64,000 nucleotides of DNA, taken from NCBI RefSeq assembly GCF_040954835.1, contig NC_090718.1, positions 15,763,532-15,827,531 on the forward strand, given 5' to 3'. The position numbers and the translations under genes were made by a program. The DNA comes from Lepisosteus oculatus (lineage: Eukaryota > Chordata > Actinopteri > Semionotiformes > Lepisosteidae). Below, piece by piece: positions 22,642 to 64,000 of the stretch. The notes under the pieces are model-generated. The model was not told the origin of the DNA. It worked only from the letters and a program-made list of their open reading frames with translations, and ran no database searches. The number at the start of each line of letters is the position of its first letter. The first letter of the stretch is position 1.

Positions 22642-25600
22642 AGCTCGGTGAAGTTGGACCCCTACAGACAGCACAAACGATAAAACCCCCTCATTCGTTA
22701 GTGCTGCGTTTGTGCTGTTGAAAGTAACTTCCCAGCTTCTTTTTTTCCCGAGATATAGCGCCTTCTTTTTGGGGGGTGTGAAGTCACTCAGCACCCCTAC
22801 AACGTCGTAGGGAAACCAAACCGGTCTCGTTCGTTAGTGCTGCGTTTGCTGCTCTCAATTCCGACATATAGCGCCTTGGTTTTCCGGTGATCACGTGACC
22901 GTGCACGGTGCCTTTGACCTCCAGTGACAACGTCTGCCGAGTTCAAGCGTCTGTTACCGCTGCGAGAGTAACAGTCCTGCAGTTGTGTTCCTCTGTTTGC
23001 CCGGGTAGGGGGCGGCGGTGGATTTTGCATTTAATATCGGTGTCTTCTGTCCGTTTGTGTGAGCAGGAAAATTAAATTTGTCACGAATATCACATACCTA
23101 ATCAGAAGAGTTGCGGGTGTAGTCTCAAAAAGCGAACACTAGCAAACAATTGCATGTTCTTACCAGGGGCGTATGTCCCAGGCCTACCCAATCAGTCCAA
23201 AGACATTTAAGATTTTATTTCTCGTTTGCGTTACATGATTTGCTTTTTAATGTTACTTGTTTGCTTTTTTTCATCGTTTGTGATTTGCGATTGGCTCGCT
23301 GTATCTTTTGTGACCAATAAGAAAGTGATGTAAATGTAGGGGGCGGTGCATGCGTAGCCGTAGCCTAATTGGCTGTCGTTGTCGTCAGACGCTTTAGAGC
23401 TCTCTAGCGCCGCGTTTTTGGTTTATTAGCCGACGTGGCGAAACAAATGCACATATCTACGTTTTTCCGTAGATGGCCAGACCAGTCCCGACACCAATAA
23501 GACACATGAGATGCTACAGGCGTCTTGGGTTTGAGGAGGACAGCCTGGCTTCCCGAGCACAAGCGGCAGTGCGCGCGTTTGCTTGTAGCGGCTGATACAC
23601 GCTCCACCTGCAGGAGCTGAGCACGCAGAGGAGCTCAGATTTCTCCTGTAAACAAACGACACGTTTGGAATGCATGAATAACATTGAGACAATATTGACG
23701 GATAGATGCGGGTGTGCATTTTACAGATAACTATTCATATCACCTCTAAATGCCCTGCAGTATTTGTAAGTGAAAGTATGTATTTGACGCTTTTATTAGC
23801 AGATGAATTGGTACGATGATTTGGTTAGCACTGTAATGCGACTATAACAATTCAGTGTTAAGTCTTCTGGGAAGTCACGAATTTCCAAATTAGGTGTCTT
23901 TTGGCATTGAAAATAGAATACTAATTTGGGTTTCATACAAGTTCAAAAGCATCAAGAAGGATCAAACAAGATCTTCAGAACTTAATATTTTAATACCTTC
24001 GCAGTTTTTATTCTTATGGCGCCTCACTCGATATTATCCTTGTTGCGATCCATTTACTCCCTTGCGTGTCTGCACGTTCTGGTATGTTATGCTCAGGTCC
24101 ACTGAATATTTAAAGGCGAGGTAAAAGTTCCGTGAAGCTGCCCCCTACACACATCACAAACGATGAAACCCACCTCAATCGTTACTGCTACGTTTGTGCC
24201 GGTTTGTGCCGTTGAAAGTAGCGTTTGTGCTGCTTTCGTTCTCGAGATATAGCGCCTTGTTTTTCCGGTGATCACGGGACCATGCGCGGTGACTTTGACC
24301 TCCAGTGACCCGGTCTGCCGAGTTCTGTTACAGTTTAGCTCGAACCCTTAACATTTCAAAGACTATATCCATAAACATAGGAGCCTCCTTAGAAGTGAAT
24401 AATATAACAAGTTAACCATCTATGACATAAACCTGTGGTTGTAATGCATGTAAAATCACCGTGGTGGTGAGATCTATGGTTTTTATTTTCTGATATAATT
24501 TTTTTCCTTTTCTTTCCCTACCGTGACACGCTGTTGCCAAACGTGTAACTGTGGGATACCATCGGACAAGACCTCCGCAGCATGTCATGATAGGGACCTC
24601 ATGTATATCGCATGTATATCGGCAGTGTATATCACGAATGGCGCCTTGCTTCCATGCCACCCTGGCACCGCTGTCGCAACCAAGGTCTCATATCAGGACA
24701 ATGATATACCCAGATAGGATGAGTCGCGATATATGAACTTTGTGTTGCAAAATGGGGTCAGCATATCGTGTCAGGGTATGTCCTATCGCAACATATGGAC
24801 TGCATGTCGCGACATGGGGGCGGGGCATTTTTGCCGTATTTCATATCGCGATATATGGACTTAATGTCGTAACAGATAGTGGCACCATGACCGTGATGCC
24901 CCAGTCGAAATGGGTAAATACATATTTTATTTGCAATATAACTGTCTCCCCTGCTTTCTGTAATGAAAACATGGTATTTGAACAATTGTAATCGTATATT
25001 TAAGGTAGGGGAAACACCTTCTGCTTTGAACTTCAAAAATGAATAGAAATATAAAGTCGATGATCACTATATTATTATGCATGTGCTCTGAATTTAGTTT
25101 TTTATTGTTACATTTTATCGATCTTGAAACTAATACCTAAGAATGTGAATATGGGCTCTCGTGTTGTGTCAGCGGTAATGTGGAAACTGGTGTCTTTTCA
25201 CCAATGAAAGGAGTACACAAGCAATACGTTTTCGAGAACATGGTTAAAAATTAAAAGAAAACACCTAACCCAATGAACTCACATAGTAACTCCTCCCTAA
25301 ATGTTAGACTGTCTATTCGTGTAAAGGCTGAAAAGTCTGGGGTCAACTGATCAAAAGATCTGGTGTTCGTGACTTTGCTGTTTTGTACGTCATAGTGACG
25401 GCACAGCCAGGAAAAGAAGGCGCAACTCTTCTGATCAGGGTGTGATATTCGTGACAAATTTAATTTTCCTGCTCACACAAACGCACAGAAGACACCGATA
25501 ATAAATGCAAAATCCGCCGCCGCCGCCCGCCACCCGGGCAAACAGAAGAACACAACTGCAGAACTATTACTCTCGCACCGGTAACAGACGCGTGAAATCG

Positions 25601-25751
25601 GCACTGGAGGTCATGGAACCGCTCATGGTCCCGTGATCACCGGGAAAACAAGGCGCTATATCTCGGGAACAAAAGCAGCACAAACGAATGAGGGGGGTTT
25701 CATCGTTTGTGCTGACGGTAGGGGTCCAACGTCAACGAGCTTCAACGAGCT
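22642..25751. mobile_element. Foldback-type repeat element with long inverted arms
   Basis: An arm at about 22806-23116 is repeated in inverse orientation at about 25418-25733. Shared landmarks are the outer GTTGGACCCCTAC, GATATAGCGCC, GGTGATCACG, TTTGCCCGGGT, a GGCGG run, TATCGGTGTCTTCTG, CACGAATATCACA and CAGAAGAGTTGCG. A partial direct copy precedes the left arm (22642-22770) and another lies inside (about 24120-24330). The interior is AT-rich and holds about three degenerate 61-bp repeats. No transposase frame is recognised. No target-site duplication is obvious, so the class and exact ends are unknown. Confidence 0.7.
24721..24890 (+). repeat. 61-bp degenerate tandem repeats with TATCGCGATA palindromes
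   Basis: Three units start near 24721, 24781 and 24842. Each has a (G/C)ATATCGCGATATATGGAC-like core followed by a TGTCGYRAC box. They sit inside the foldback element. Confidence 0.55.
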
Positions 25752-26163
25752 ATTGGCCTGCAGTGTGTTCAGTAGCTCAGTGTGTGTGTGTGAGTGCAGG
25801 GCTGTGCTGTGTCCAGTAGCTCAGCAGTAAGTATCTGGTGGTCTTTCGTGCTCTGGCAGTACTCTGATGTGTTTCACCCAGCTGGATACTGTGCATGAAA
25901 TCCCTGCAGATGCTTCAAGCACTTCATTCACAGCACGGGGGTGCTCCGAGCGCACTGACTCTGGTGAACGCGCAGTCCAGTCGATGTGTTCTGCGGTATC
26001 GTGCCACAGCTCCTGCTGGACTCTCAACATGCTCCTGCAGCCCAACAGCAAGAAGCTCTCGTGTCAGAATGATGAAAGCGCTCCATAATTCTGCTGTCTC
26101 GTCTCTGTGTGCGGCAGGTGTCTGCTGGGGTCCCGGGACAGGCCTGTGGAGCGAGCGTGCGCT

Positions 26164-41365
<15,202 letters not shown>

Positions 41366-41690
41366 AGGTCTGCGGCCCAGGAGGCGCCGGGGTGTGAGTG
41401 GCTGTACAAGGACACAGGGAGCCCAGGAGCAGGAGGGAGGATCAGCGTGCACAAGCGAGGCAGGAAAACAGCAGTGACAACTTTTTAGACACTTATTTAT
41501 TTTTTGTAGTAGTAAAATATTATTGCATATGAATGTATCTGTTTTAAGAAAAAAAAGTTTGTCTTTTCTATTATTTATGCTTTTTGATGAGATTTTTTTA
41601 TTTTTGTCTTCCACACAGTGGGGAGTTTAGCCTTTTTCTGTATAAAGTTTTGTAATAATATAAAGAGAAACTATGGAAGATACGAGCTTC
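41366..41690 (+). other. boc: boc 3' untranslated region (inferred)
   Basis: After the stop the sequence becomes AT-rich. No AATAAA is present, but the variant hexamers TATAAA (41641-41646) and AATATA (41657-41662) lie in a stretch that would suit poly(A) addition at about 41670-41690. The UTR end is inferred, not shown. Confidence 0.35.
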
Positions 41691-42084
41691 TGTCATTTCC
41701 TCTTGTGGAAATCCGTGTGGCGTGTGGAAACACAGACGGCTAACAGAAATATATCGGATCTGTGTGGGCCTGCTGTTTGTGCCGGTGCCGGTGCTGTTAA
41801 TCCTGGGCTGCTGCCATCAGCGGGGCGGCTGTCTCCTCTGCAGGTGCTCAAGAGGATGGAGAGAGGAGCATGGTGTTAAATGTCTGACTCTGGTCCAGTG
41901 TTGACTTGACGGCTCATCTGGGCTGTGCCCTTCGTGACCCGCGAGTGTCTTCATGGACAGAAGCCACTGTGGTCCTGGATCTTTTACGCTTGGCGCTTTA
42001 AGAGCAGGGGGCTCATGAAGTTAGTCGTTCAGTTCCTGTAAGTGCACCGTGGACACGGCGACCTGCGGTGTGCTTACCTGGATA

Positions 42085-42230
42085 GCAGTGTGGAGGACTC
42101 TTCCCTCAGAGCTCTTAACTTGTAATGAGGAGGCTGCGGGTTCAAATTCTGGGTGACAGAGCTTCGTCACAATGCCCAGCTTGTAAATGATGTGAATATA
42201 AGTCTTTCGGGGAAAAAAGTATGAGCCAAG
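42085..42230 (+). mobile_element. tRNA-derived SINE fragment
   Basis: CTGCGGGTTCAAATTCTGGG contains a B-box match (GGTTCAAATTC). It is followed by an unrelated 3' body ending GTGAATATAAGTCTTTCGGG. No intact tRNA cloverleaf can be drawn, so it is a SINE and not a tRNA gene. Confidence 0.5.
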
Positions 42231-43169
42231 CTAATACCTAATTCCTATTCTAACGAGATTAATGGACAATGACCATGTGGACGCGGAAGCACGTGTCTTA
42301 TGCCCACACAAGGAATTCCAATAGGCGAGTGTGGACTGTCATTGCCAGTGATCTCTGGTGTTCATGATAAAGAGTCCAGCGAACTTCATAAGCACCCTGT
42401 GTCTTGCCCGTCGATCAGCAGCTGCTTCACACTCGTGCTGGAGGGTTCGGCTGCTGTGTTTAAGCCTTCGTTGATGAGCTGAAATCTACCAGCGCTCTGG
42501 TCCTGATGATCTAAGGAGGCCTGTTGAGCCTGCGGGACTGTTGCCCGTGAGCAGAGGATCTGAGAGTCTTGCCTTAAACAAAGCAGCGACAGCTCTTCAC
42601 GTGCTGGGAATGACACTTGCCTTTTACAGGCACAGAGCTCTTGTGTCGGCTTATATGGCAAATTTATTGCAGCCCTGATCAGCAGTTAATCTGCTCCAGC
42701 AGCGGAACGTGCCAGCTGGCGAGCAAAAGCAGATCACAGATCTCCCCGTGAGATCTGCTGGCTGAGAGTGTGCTGCGCCCGTACTCGCCAGCCACAGCTG
42801 CTGCCTGTCGGTGCGCTGACGCGCCGCGGAGAGCTCAGCGCCTGTCCGTCCAGCAGCCACACGCACGTCACTCAGAGCTGAGCTTGTGGGCTGGTGGTGA
42901 TGAACCGTGCCCACACTCTGCTGTGACAGAGACACGGAAAACTACTCTCACTTGTTCCGGATGAGTTTTTCTTTGTCCATATGTCAGCGGGTTTCTTCTC
43001 ATTTTCTTCAGTAAGACTATGGGACTGTAAACACTGATTGTTTAAACCCCCATCCCCACCTCTGATCCTCGGCTGGTTCAGCCTCCAGCAGACCCAGTGC
43101 AGCTTGTGACCTGTATGTCCACAGCTGTGGTGTGTCAGTCTGCTGGGGTTGTATGATTGCGCTCTGTGT

Positions 43170-44386
43170 GTGAATGTCCTGTGAGTGCTGTGTGAGATTG
43201 CAGTGTGCAAGTACGCTGTGAGTGCTCTGTGTGTGTGAGAGTGCAGTGTGTGAGAGTGCAGTGTGTCAGTGCACTGTGAGTGCTGTGTGTGTGTCAGTGC
43301 ACTGTGAGTGCTGTGTGTGTGTCAGTGCACTGTGAGTGCTGTGTGTGTGTCAGTGCACTGTGAGTGCTGTGTGTGTCAGTGCACTGTGAGTGCTGTGTGT
43401 GTGTCAGTGCAGTGTGAGTGCTGTGTGTGTGTGAGAGTGCAGTGTGTCAGTGCACTGTGAGTGCAGTGTGTCAGTGCACTGTGAGTGCAGTGTGTCAGTG
43501 CACTGTGAGTGCAGTGTGTCAGTGCACTGTGAGTGCAGTGTGTCAGTGCACTGTGAGTGCAGTGTGTCAGTGCACTGTGAGTGCAGTGTGTGTGTCAGTG
43601 CACTGTGAGTGCTGTGTGTGTGTGAGAGTGCAGTGTGTCAGTGCACTGTGAGTGCAGTGTGTCAGTGCACTGTGAGTGCAGTGTGTCAGTGCACTGTGAG
43701 TGCAGTGTGTGTGTCAGTGCACTGTGAGTGCTGTGTGTGTGTCTGCACTGTGAGTGCTGTGTGTGTGTCAGTGCACTGTGAGTGCTGTGTGTGAGTGTGT
43801 CAGTGCACTGTGAGTGCTGTGTGTGAGTGTGTCAGTGCACTGTGAGTGCTGTGTGTGTGTGTCAGTGCTCTGTGAGTGCTGTGTGTGTGTCAGTGCTCTG
43901 TGAGTGCTGTGTGTGTGTGTGTCAGTGCGCTGTGAGTGCTGTGTGTGAGTGTGTCAGTGCACTGTGAGTGCTGTGTGTGTGTGTGTGTGTGTCAGTGCGC
44001 TGTGAGTGCTGTGTGTGTGAGAGTGCAGTGTGTCAGTGCACTGTGAGTGCAGTGTGTCAGTGCACTGTGAGTGCAGTGTGTGTGTGTGTGTGTGTCAGTG
44101 TGCTGTGAGTGCTGTGTGTGTGAGAGTGCAGTGTGTCAGTGCACTGTGAGTGCAGTGTGTCAGTGCACTGTGAGTGCAGTGTGTCAGTGCACTGTGAGTG
44201 CAGTGTGTCAGTGCACTGTGAGTGCTGTGTGTGTGTGTGTGTCAGTGCGCTGTGAGTGCTGTGTGTGTGTGTCAGTGTGCTGTGAGTGCTGTGTGTGTGA
44301 GAGTGCAGTGTGTCAGTGCACTGTGAGTGCAGTGTGTCAGTGCACTGTGAGTGCTGTGTGTGTGTGTCAGTGCACTGTGAGTGATT
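43170..44386 (+). repeat. 1.2-kb minisatellite of CAGTGCACTGTGAGTGC units
   Basis: About 50 units of TGTGTCAGTGCACTGTGAGT with variable TG spacers. Each has CAG followed by GTGAGT about 9 bp later. Long Cys/Val frames over it are artefacts. Confidence 0.95.
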
Positions 44387-46084
44387 GAATATGGCTGCTC
44401 TCTAACCCCGGCTCAACCCGCATTCCTCGGCCCTGATGTGGCGCGTCTGTTGCTGGCACCCCAGCTGGTGTGCCCTGCCCGCCTGCGTGTAGCCAGCGCG
44501 CCCTCATTTCCTCCTGTTATTTTTGGAGTAAAGCACATCCCTCCTTGCTCCTCCGCCCCAGCACCAGTTGTGGGCGTGCCTACAGTACCTGCCTGCGTGC
44601 CAGTCCCTGCCCTCCTTTCCTCCATCAGCCCCTCTGTCTGTCTCCCCCTACTGGCCAGGCCCCGGCCAGTCCCTTCCTCCGATCACTGCGGTTCAAATAC
44701 CGCCAGGTCACGCCAGGACTGCCTGTCGCCCGTCGCCCTGGACACAGTCCCCAAGCTGTAGGCTGGAGGTCCCGCTGCTTTTCGACACAGTTCAGAGAAC
44801 TGCTGTCCATTTCAGAACTGTGCAGCTCGGCAGTTAGAAAGTGGTCCATTCAATGAGCTTTAAAAGGTCTTGCCAAGTGAAATATTCTTGGTGCCGTCAG
44901 TGCTGCTGTGCCGATGAGCAATGGGTATATACAGGACAGGCAGGCCGAGCAGCTGAGCGGACGAGCTCTGGTAACGCGCCTGACCTGGTATCGGTTCGGC
45001 TTGTTTCTCCTGAGCTCGAGAGCTGTCCCAGCGCATGTGATATCGGGGGCCATTGTCATTCTGTCACGGTGGTAAGGAGCAGGGCGGTGGGTTGAGTTGG
45101 GGTAGGCAGACAAACACCAAAAGAAATCCTCACAAATCCATCATAACAGCAAAATCCAGCATAATTGATTACTTATGCCTGTTCTGTGATGCAGTCGTTG
45201 ATTATTTTTGGGATGTGGGAAACCCGAAGTACAGTTTCCGTTGCCTCGGAAGTTATTGTGAAAATGTTTACATCACAGCTCTGGCTCTGGCATAGTCTTT
45301 TAAAGAAAACAGAAGCTGCCCGGATGACGTTCTGCTCCCCCTCGAAGCCTTCTCCCGCCATTGACCAGTGTTGAGGCCTGCTGTGCTGCTGGGAAACGCA
45401 CCGACGCTGTGGGAGACCGAGGCCGCGCCCTTTCCAAACCCCTGTCCTGTCCCAGCCCCCGGCCCCCACAGGGAAGGAGCCCTGACCAATCCCAGCAGCC
45501 CCCTTGCCTCCGGGCGTGGAGGAGGTGCCGCCTGAATCCAGTCCTGTGGCCTGTGTCCCTCTGGCCCGGTGGACCCCTGCGCGTGGTGACAGCCAGGTCC
45601 CTGCCCCACTCGCCTGCCGCCCACTGGCTCCATCGTTTGTGTGAGGGGACAGTGAGGGCGATTCCTCTAACCTTTTCAGTGCCTCTCAGGGGTTTGCACC
45701 CATAAATCTTCTGTTTGCAGGCTCTGCCATACAGTCTAGGTGCTCTTTTCCCAAGCACTTTCTGGTTGCAATCGCAGGGAGTGTCCAGTGGTCATTGTGA
45801 ACGCTCGCTGTAGTGTGACATCAAAGAGGCCAGCGATGCCTTTCCATGTCCATATAGGAGCCGTCATTTAGCTTCCGAGTCTCTCTTTGGATCTGGATCA
45901 TCGCAGGCTGGATGGAAAACTCTGCCCACGGCTCTTTCCCTGCTGAAACAGGAGCTGTGTGAGCAGCACTGTCAGTGCCAGTGAAGAATGGACAAGCGCT
46001 CTGAAAGAGTACAGGCATGTGGTTCCTGCAGGCTGAGGTTGTTAGCAATAACAAGATAGAGAGTTTGCTCTAAACTTTGCAGAT

Positions 46085-46500
46085 TTTTAGAATAATAGAA
46101 CTCCTTACAGTTCTATAGCTCTTTTTTCCCCTCCACCCCCACCTGGATGATGCTCCAGTCCTCTCCCCACACACCAGCTCTCAGTGGGGAGGAGAGCAGA
46201 GTGATGAGGCCAGTTCAGAGACGGGGGTTATTAGGAGGCCATGATGGGTAAAGACCAGGGGGAGATTTGACCAGGACATTGGGACTAATACCCTCTACTC
46301 TTCTCAAGAAACATCCTGGGATTGTTTATGAAAGACGGCGCCTTTTTACAGTGTAGTGTCCCCATCACTGTACACAGGCACCAGGGTGAGCGCCCCCTGC
46401 TGGCCCCACTGACACCTCTCCTCCAGGTACTGGCCAGGCTCTCACTGCTGGGCTCCAGTGGGCGGCCAGCTGGGAGCTGCAGGGAGATACGGCTGCTGTG
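46085..46500 (-). mobile_element. Dispersed retroposon family A copy, intergenic
   Basis: It starts with the family end (AACTCCTTACAGTTCTATAG), then the same landmarks as at 18.4 kb, including GAGCGCCCCCTGCTGGCCCC at 46388-46407. It ends near CCCAGCTGGGAGCTGCAGGG. The central part (AATGACCTCAGAGAGTCAGG) is deleted. Confidence 0.75.
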
Positions 46501-46519
46501 TTTTTGATCAGTGCTCTGT

Positions 46520-46810
46520 GCCCAGTCTCCAGTCCTCCATGCCCTCCTTGTCTCTTCTGTGCACACAGTCCAGTGCCCTGAGAGAGACCCCATCCACCTG
46601 TCTCTAATCGCTCTATCCACTTCTCTCACAGTGGTGCCAGAGCCTGTCCTGGTAGGCAATGTGTACTGTGGGAGGAAACCCACACGAGCACAGGAGAACA
46701 TACAGACTCCACACAGACAGCACCCCAGGTCTGTAGTTGAACCCAAGGCCCAGCTCCGCCAGTATCCAGCGATACTGACCCCTGCACCACTGCGCCCAGA
46801 ATGAGCTCGT
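46520..46810 (-). mobile_element. tRNA-like retroposon family B copy
   Basis: Read on the minus strand it has the family-B order: a head ending CTGGGGTGCTGTCTGTGTGG, AGTCTGTATGTTCTCCTGTG, TGGGTTTCCTCCCACAGTAC and a longer tail. The B box is degraded (GGTTCAACTACAG). Confidence 0.55.
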
Positions 46811-47859
46811 TTTCTAGTCAATGTATTCAGTGACGGTACAGCAGCAAAGACTTCATGTCAAAACAAAACACTGTCCTGTAGATGGTTATAGCGTGTATTC
46901 ACTCATGCCAGGAGAGATCACAGCTTTGTGGCAGTTCAGACTTTTTTGTTTTAAAACAAAACATTTTTTTCCACCGAGCAGTAATGGATTGAACTGAAAA
47001 CAGATAAGACTTGACATAATGGTTACAGTATGTTACGCGATGAATATCAGTAGCTGCGCTGGATCTCTCAGCAGATTTCTAGACAATCTTTTTCATGATG
47101 TCACGCTGAACAATTCTGAGCAATCTGGACCTGCTAACAATTACCATGAAGTACAGTAGAAACAAGCCTTAAAACGTTCCAGGTGGCCCCTCGAACAGTG
47201 GGATCAGAGCAACAGCCTGGCGATGCAGAAATACAACTTTTTATTTTAAAGACAGTAAGTGGAAACCACCAGGATCATTCCCCTCTGGAAACAAAGCAGG
47301 ACAGTATGTTTCCTCTGCATCAGGCAGTGGCGACAGCCAGCTGAGAGTGTGGTGTGAGGAATTCACGTGGCAGATATACTGCTGGAGCAGGTCCCGCCAG
47401 ATTCAGCTTTCAGGTTAGGAATCCTTCACTCTGCGCAAAACGTAGCTGTGCCCGGGACTTGAACTTTGTCAAAATTCAGTTTTTACATTTGCCTTCCTGA
47501 AACGCCATCCCCTCTAACGCATGCCTGTGGCCTCAACTCTGTCAACTCTGGCCTCTTTTGTCATGTTCTTGATGTGGTTGGGTTAGGGGTTCGAGACCTT
47601 CCCTGTGCGTATGACCTTCTGATTACTCCTGCTCAGAAAACCGAATAGATTTCATCTGCAGGCGTCTCAGTCCATAGCAGACGTGCTTTGAGGGTTTCAA
47701 ATGTGAAGAGCAGATTGTAGATTATGAACTGCATATTTTAAAGTGTATGTTGGTAAGGTTTAACATTTACATGCATTTTTTAAGTACACCCTTTGAGTCT
47801 ACAGTTTACAAATTAAAAAAGCAACATCACAGAAGCCCCTTGGATTACAAGGTAGGATA

Positions 47860-47865
47860 TTTATT
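47860..47865 (-). terminator. Candidate poly(A) signal of the vsig10l2 gene
   Basis: This is the first AATAAA on the minus strand after the stop codon, about 700 nt downstream. If used, the 3'UTR would run through the TGTGCTG minisatellite at 48122-48534. Further AATAAA-like sites lie near 47242. Confidence 0.3.
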
Positions 47866-48121
47866 ATATTATTTTGAGTTGATCTAAAATGTAACAAAAA
47901 TGTCCACAAAGAGTAAGCCGAGCTGATCCTTGCATTCAAAAATAGTCAGATCGAGTTTGTGTTGCTTGCAGGGCAGAGCAGGAATGTTGATATGGGGGAC
48001 AGGCAGGGAGTTCGGGGTTCGGAAACTAACCTCCTCTCCCCCTCTGCCTGGCCTGAAATCTGATCCAGTGTCTTATTAACTTTAAGTCACCAGTTCTGTC
48101 ACACAAGAGATGGGGACAATT

Positions 48122-48534
48122 GTAGTTGTGTGTATGCGCTGTGTGTGCATGCTGTGTGTCCTGTCTGTGCGCAGTGTGTGTGCTGTCAGTGTACTGCGTG
48201 TGTGCAGAGTGTGTATGCTGTGTGTATGTGTGCTGCGTGCTGTGTGTGCTGTGTCTGTATTGTGTGTGCTGTGTGATCTGTCTATGTGTGCTGTGTCTCT
48301 GTGCTGTGTGTGTGCGCTGTGTGCTGTGCTCTGTGTCTGTGTGTGTGCTGTGTGCTGTTTTTCTGTGCTGTGTGCTGTGTCTCTGTGCTGTTTCTCTGTG
48401 CTGTGTGCTGTGTCTCTGTGCTGTGTGTGCTCTGTGTCTGTGTGTGTGCTGTGTGCTGTGTCTCTGTGCTGTGTGTGCTGTGTGCTGTGTGCTGTGTGCT
48501 GTGTGCTGTGTGCTGTGTGCTGTGCTTTGGGACT
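48122..48534 (+). repeat. TGTGCTG-type minisatellite
   Basis: Short units of CTGTGTGCTGTGTCTCTGTG and, at the end, pure CTGTGTG repeats. It begins 37 bp beyond the vsig10l2 stop codon and so lies in its likely 3'UTR. Confidence 0.92.
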
Positions 48535-48570
48535 GCGTGAGTGAGGGACAGGCCTCTGCTGTGCTGCCTC

Positions 48571-63690
<15,120 letters not shown>

Positions 63691-64000
63691 CTGGGGGCAG
63701 AGACGCAGCGGGGAAGACTCCGCAGGCCAGCGACGGACCAGCGCCCCCCCTCCCCCAGCCCACTGACAGACCAGCGCCCCCCCTCCCCCAGGCCCACTGG
63801 ACCAGTCTCACCAGTCTCATTCTTCCTGAGCCCACAGGGACAGAGCAGGTCCTAAAACTACAGCCTCATTGAAAACTGTACACTCCAGGAAACCAGTCGT
63901 GTTTTCGACATGCAGTATAAATTCTGGAAGCGTCTAAGCGTTCATTCATCAGTTTCTCCAACCTCCTCGCACACGGAGCGCTCGAAACGTTCCACCGTCT

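Larger units (their letters stand above)
8202..26117 (+). other. boc: Inferred first intron of boc (17.9 kb)
   Basis: Bounded by donor AAAGAG/GTAAGC and acceptor GCGGCAG. It contains CpG-rich patches (8.9-9.2, 12.0-12.4, 13.8-14.0, 17.1-17.8 and 19.4-20.0 kb), retroposons, minisatellites and the foldback element. Long open frames in the GC-rich patches are not supported by any recognisable domain. Intron status depends on the 5'UTR exon call. Confidence 0.4.
41691..47859. other. Intergenic region between convergent boc and vsig10l2
   Basis: It contains a SINE fragment, a 1.2-kb minisatellite, one family A and one family B retroposon, and about 1.3 kb of AT-rich unique DNA (46.8-47.9 kb). No coding exon is recognised. 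Confidence 0.6.

Noticed and set aside
43418..44388. Cys/Val repeat frames resembling keratin-associated proteins
   Set aside because: Pure products of the CAGTGCACTGTGAGTGC array.

Overview
The window is vertebrate nuclear DNA, most likely from a ray-finned fish. The evidence is split genes with GT-AG introns, fish-type dispersed retroposons (GGTTCRANTCC B boxes, 'GTAAAGCGCTTTGAGTG' tails), a decayed Tc1-like transposon, and an unusual density of micro- and minisatellites. Bacterial-style features are absent. The GC-rich background would suit a gar or bowfin type genome, but that is a guess.

Two protein genes can be read exon by exon. (1) boc, plus strand, coding 26164-41365: 18 coding exons joined by GT-AG sites with matching phases, giving an intact protein of about 1100 residues. 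The order is signal peptide, four Ig domains, three fibronectin III domains, a transmembrane helix and a cytoplasmic tail. It is a Hedgehog co-receptor. A CpG-rich block at about 7.65-8.45 kb, with a possible non-coding first exon ending at 8201, is the best candidate promoter, leaving a first intron of about 18 kb. (2) A vsig10l2-like gene, minus strand, 63690-48571: 11 coding exons, 5' incomplete (signal-peptide exon not seen), encoding six Ig domains, one fibronectin III domain, a transmembrane helix and a short tail ending in EPVNVTITVTATS. It includes a 25-nt microexon. The two genes are convergent, with about 7.2 kb between their stop codons.

Layout: 1-7.6 kb, upstream non-coding DNA with tandem repeats, retroposons and a Tc1 fossil; 7.65-8.45 kb, CpG island; 8.2-26.1 kb, inferred first boc intron with retroposons and a 3.1-kb foldback element at 22.64-25.75 kb; 26.1-41.7 kb, boc; 41.7-47.9 kb, intergenic DNA with SINEs and a 1.2-kb minisatellite; 47.9-63.7 kb, vsig10l2-like gene with minisatellites in most large introns; the last 300 bases are upstream or intronic to it.

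The most interesting points are: the boc/vsig10l2 linkage, which mirrors the CDON/VSIG10L2 neighbourhood I recall from human 11q24.2 and suggests a duplicated ancestral gene pair; the foldback element with arms of about 310 bp and internal TATCGCGATA repeats; a dispersed retroposon family carrying CTCF-like motifs; and repeat arrays built from splice-donor-like units beside real splice sites.
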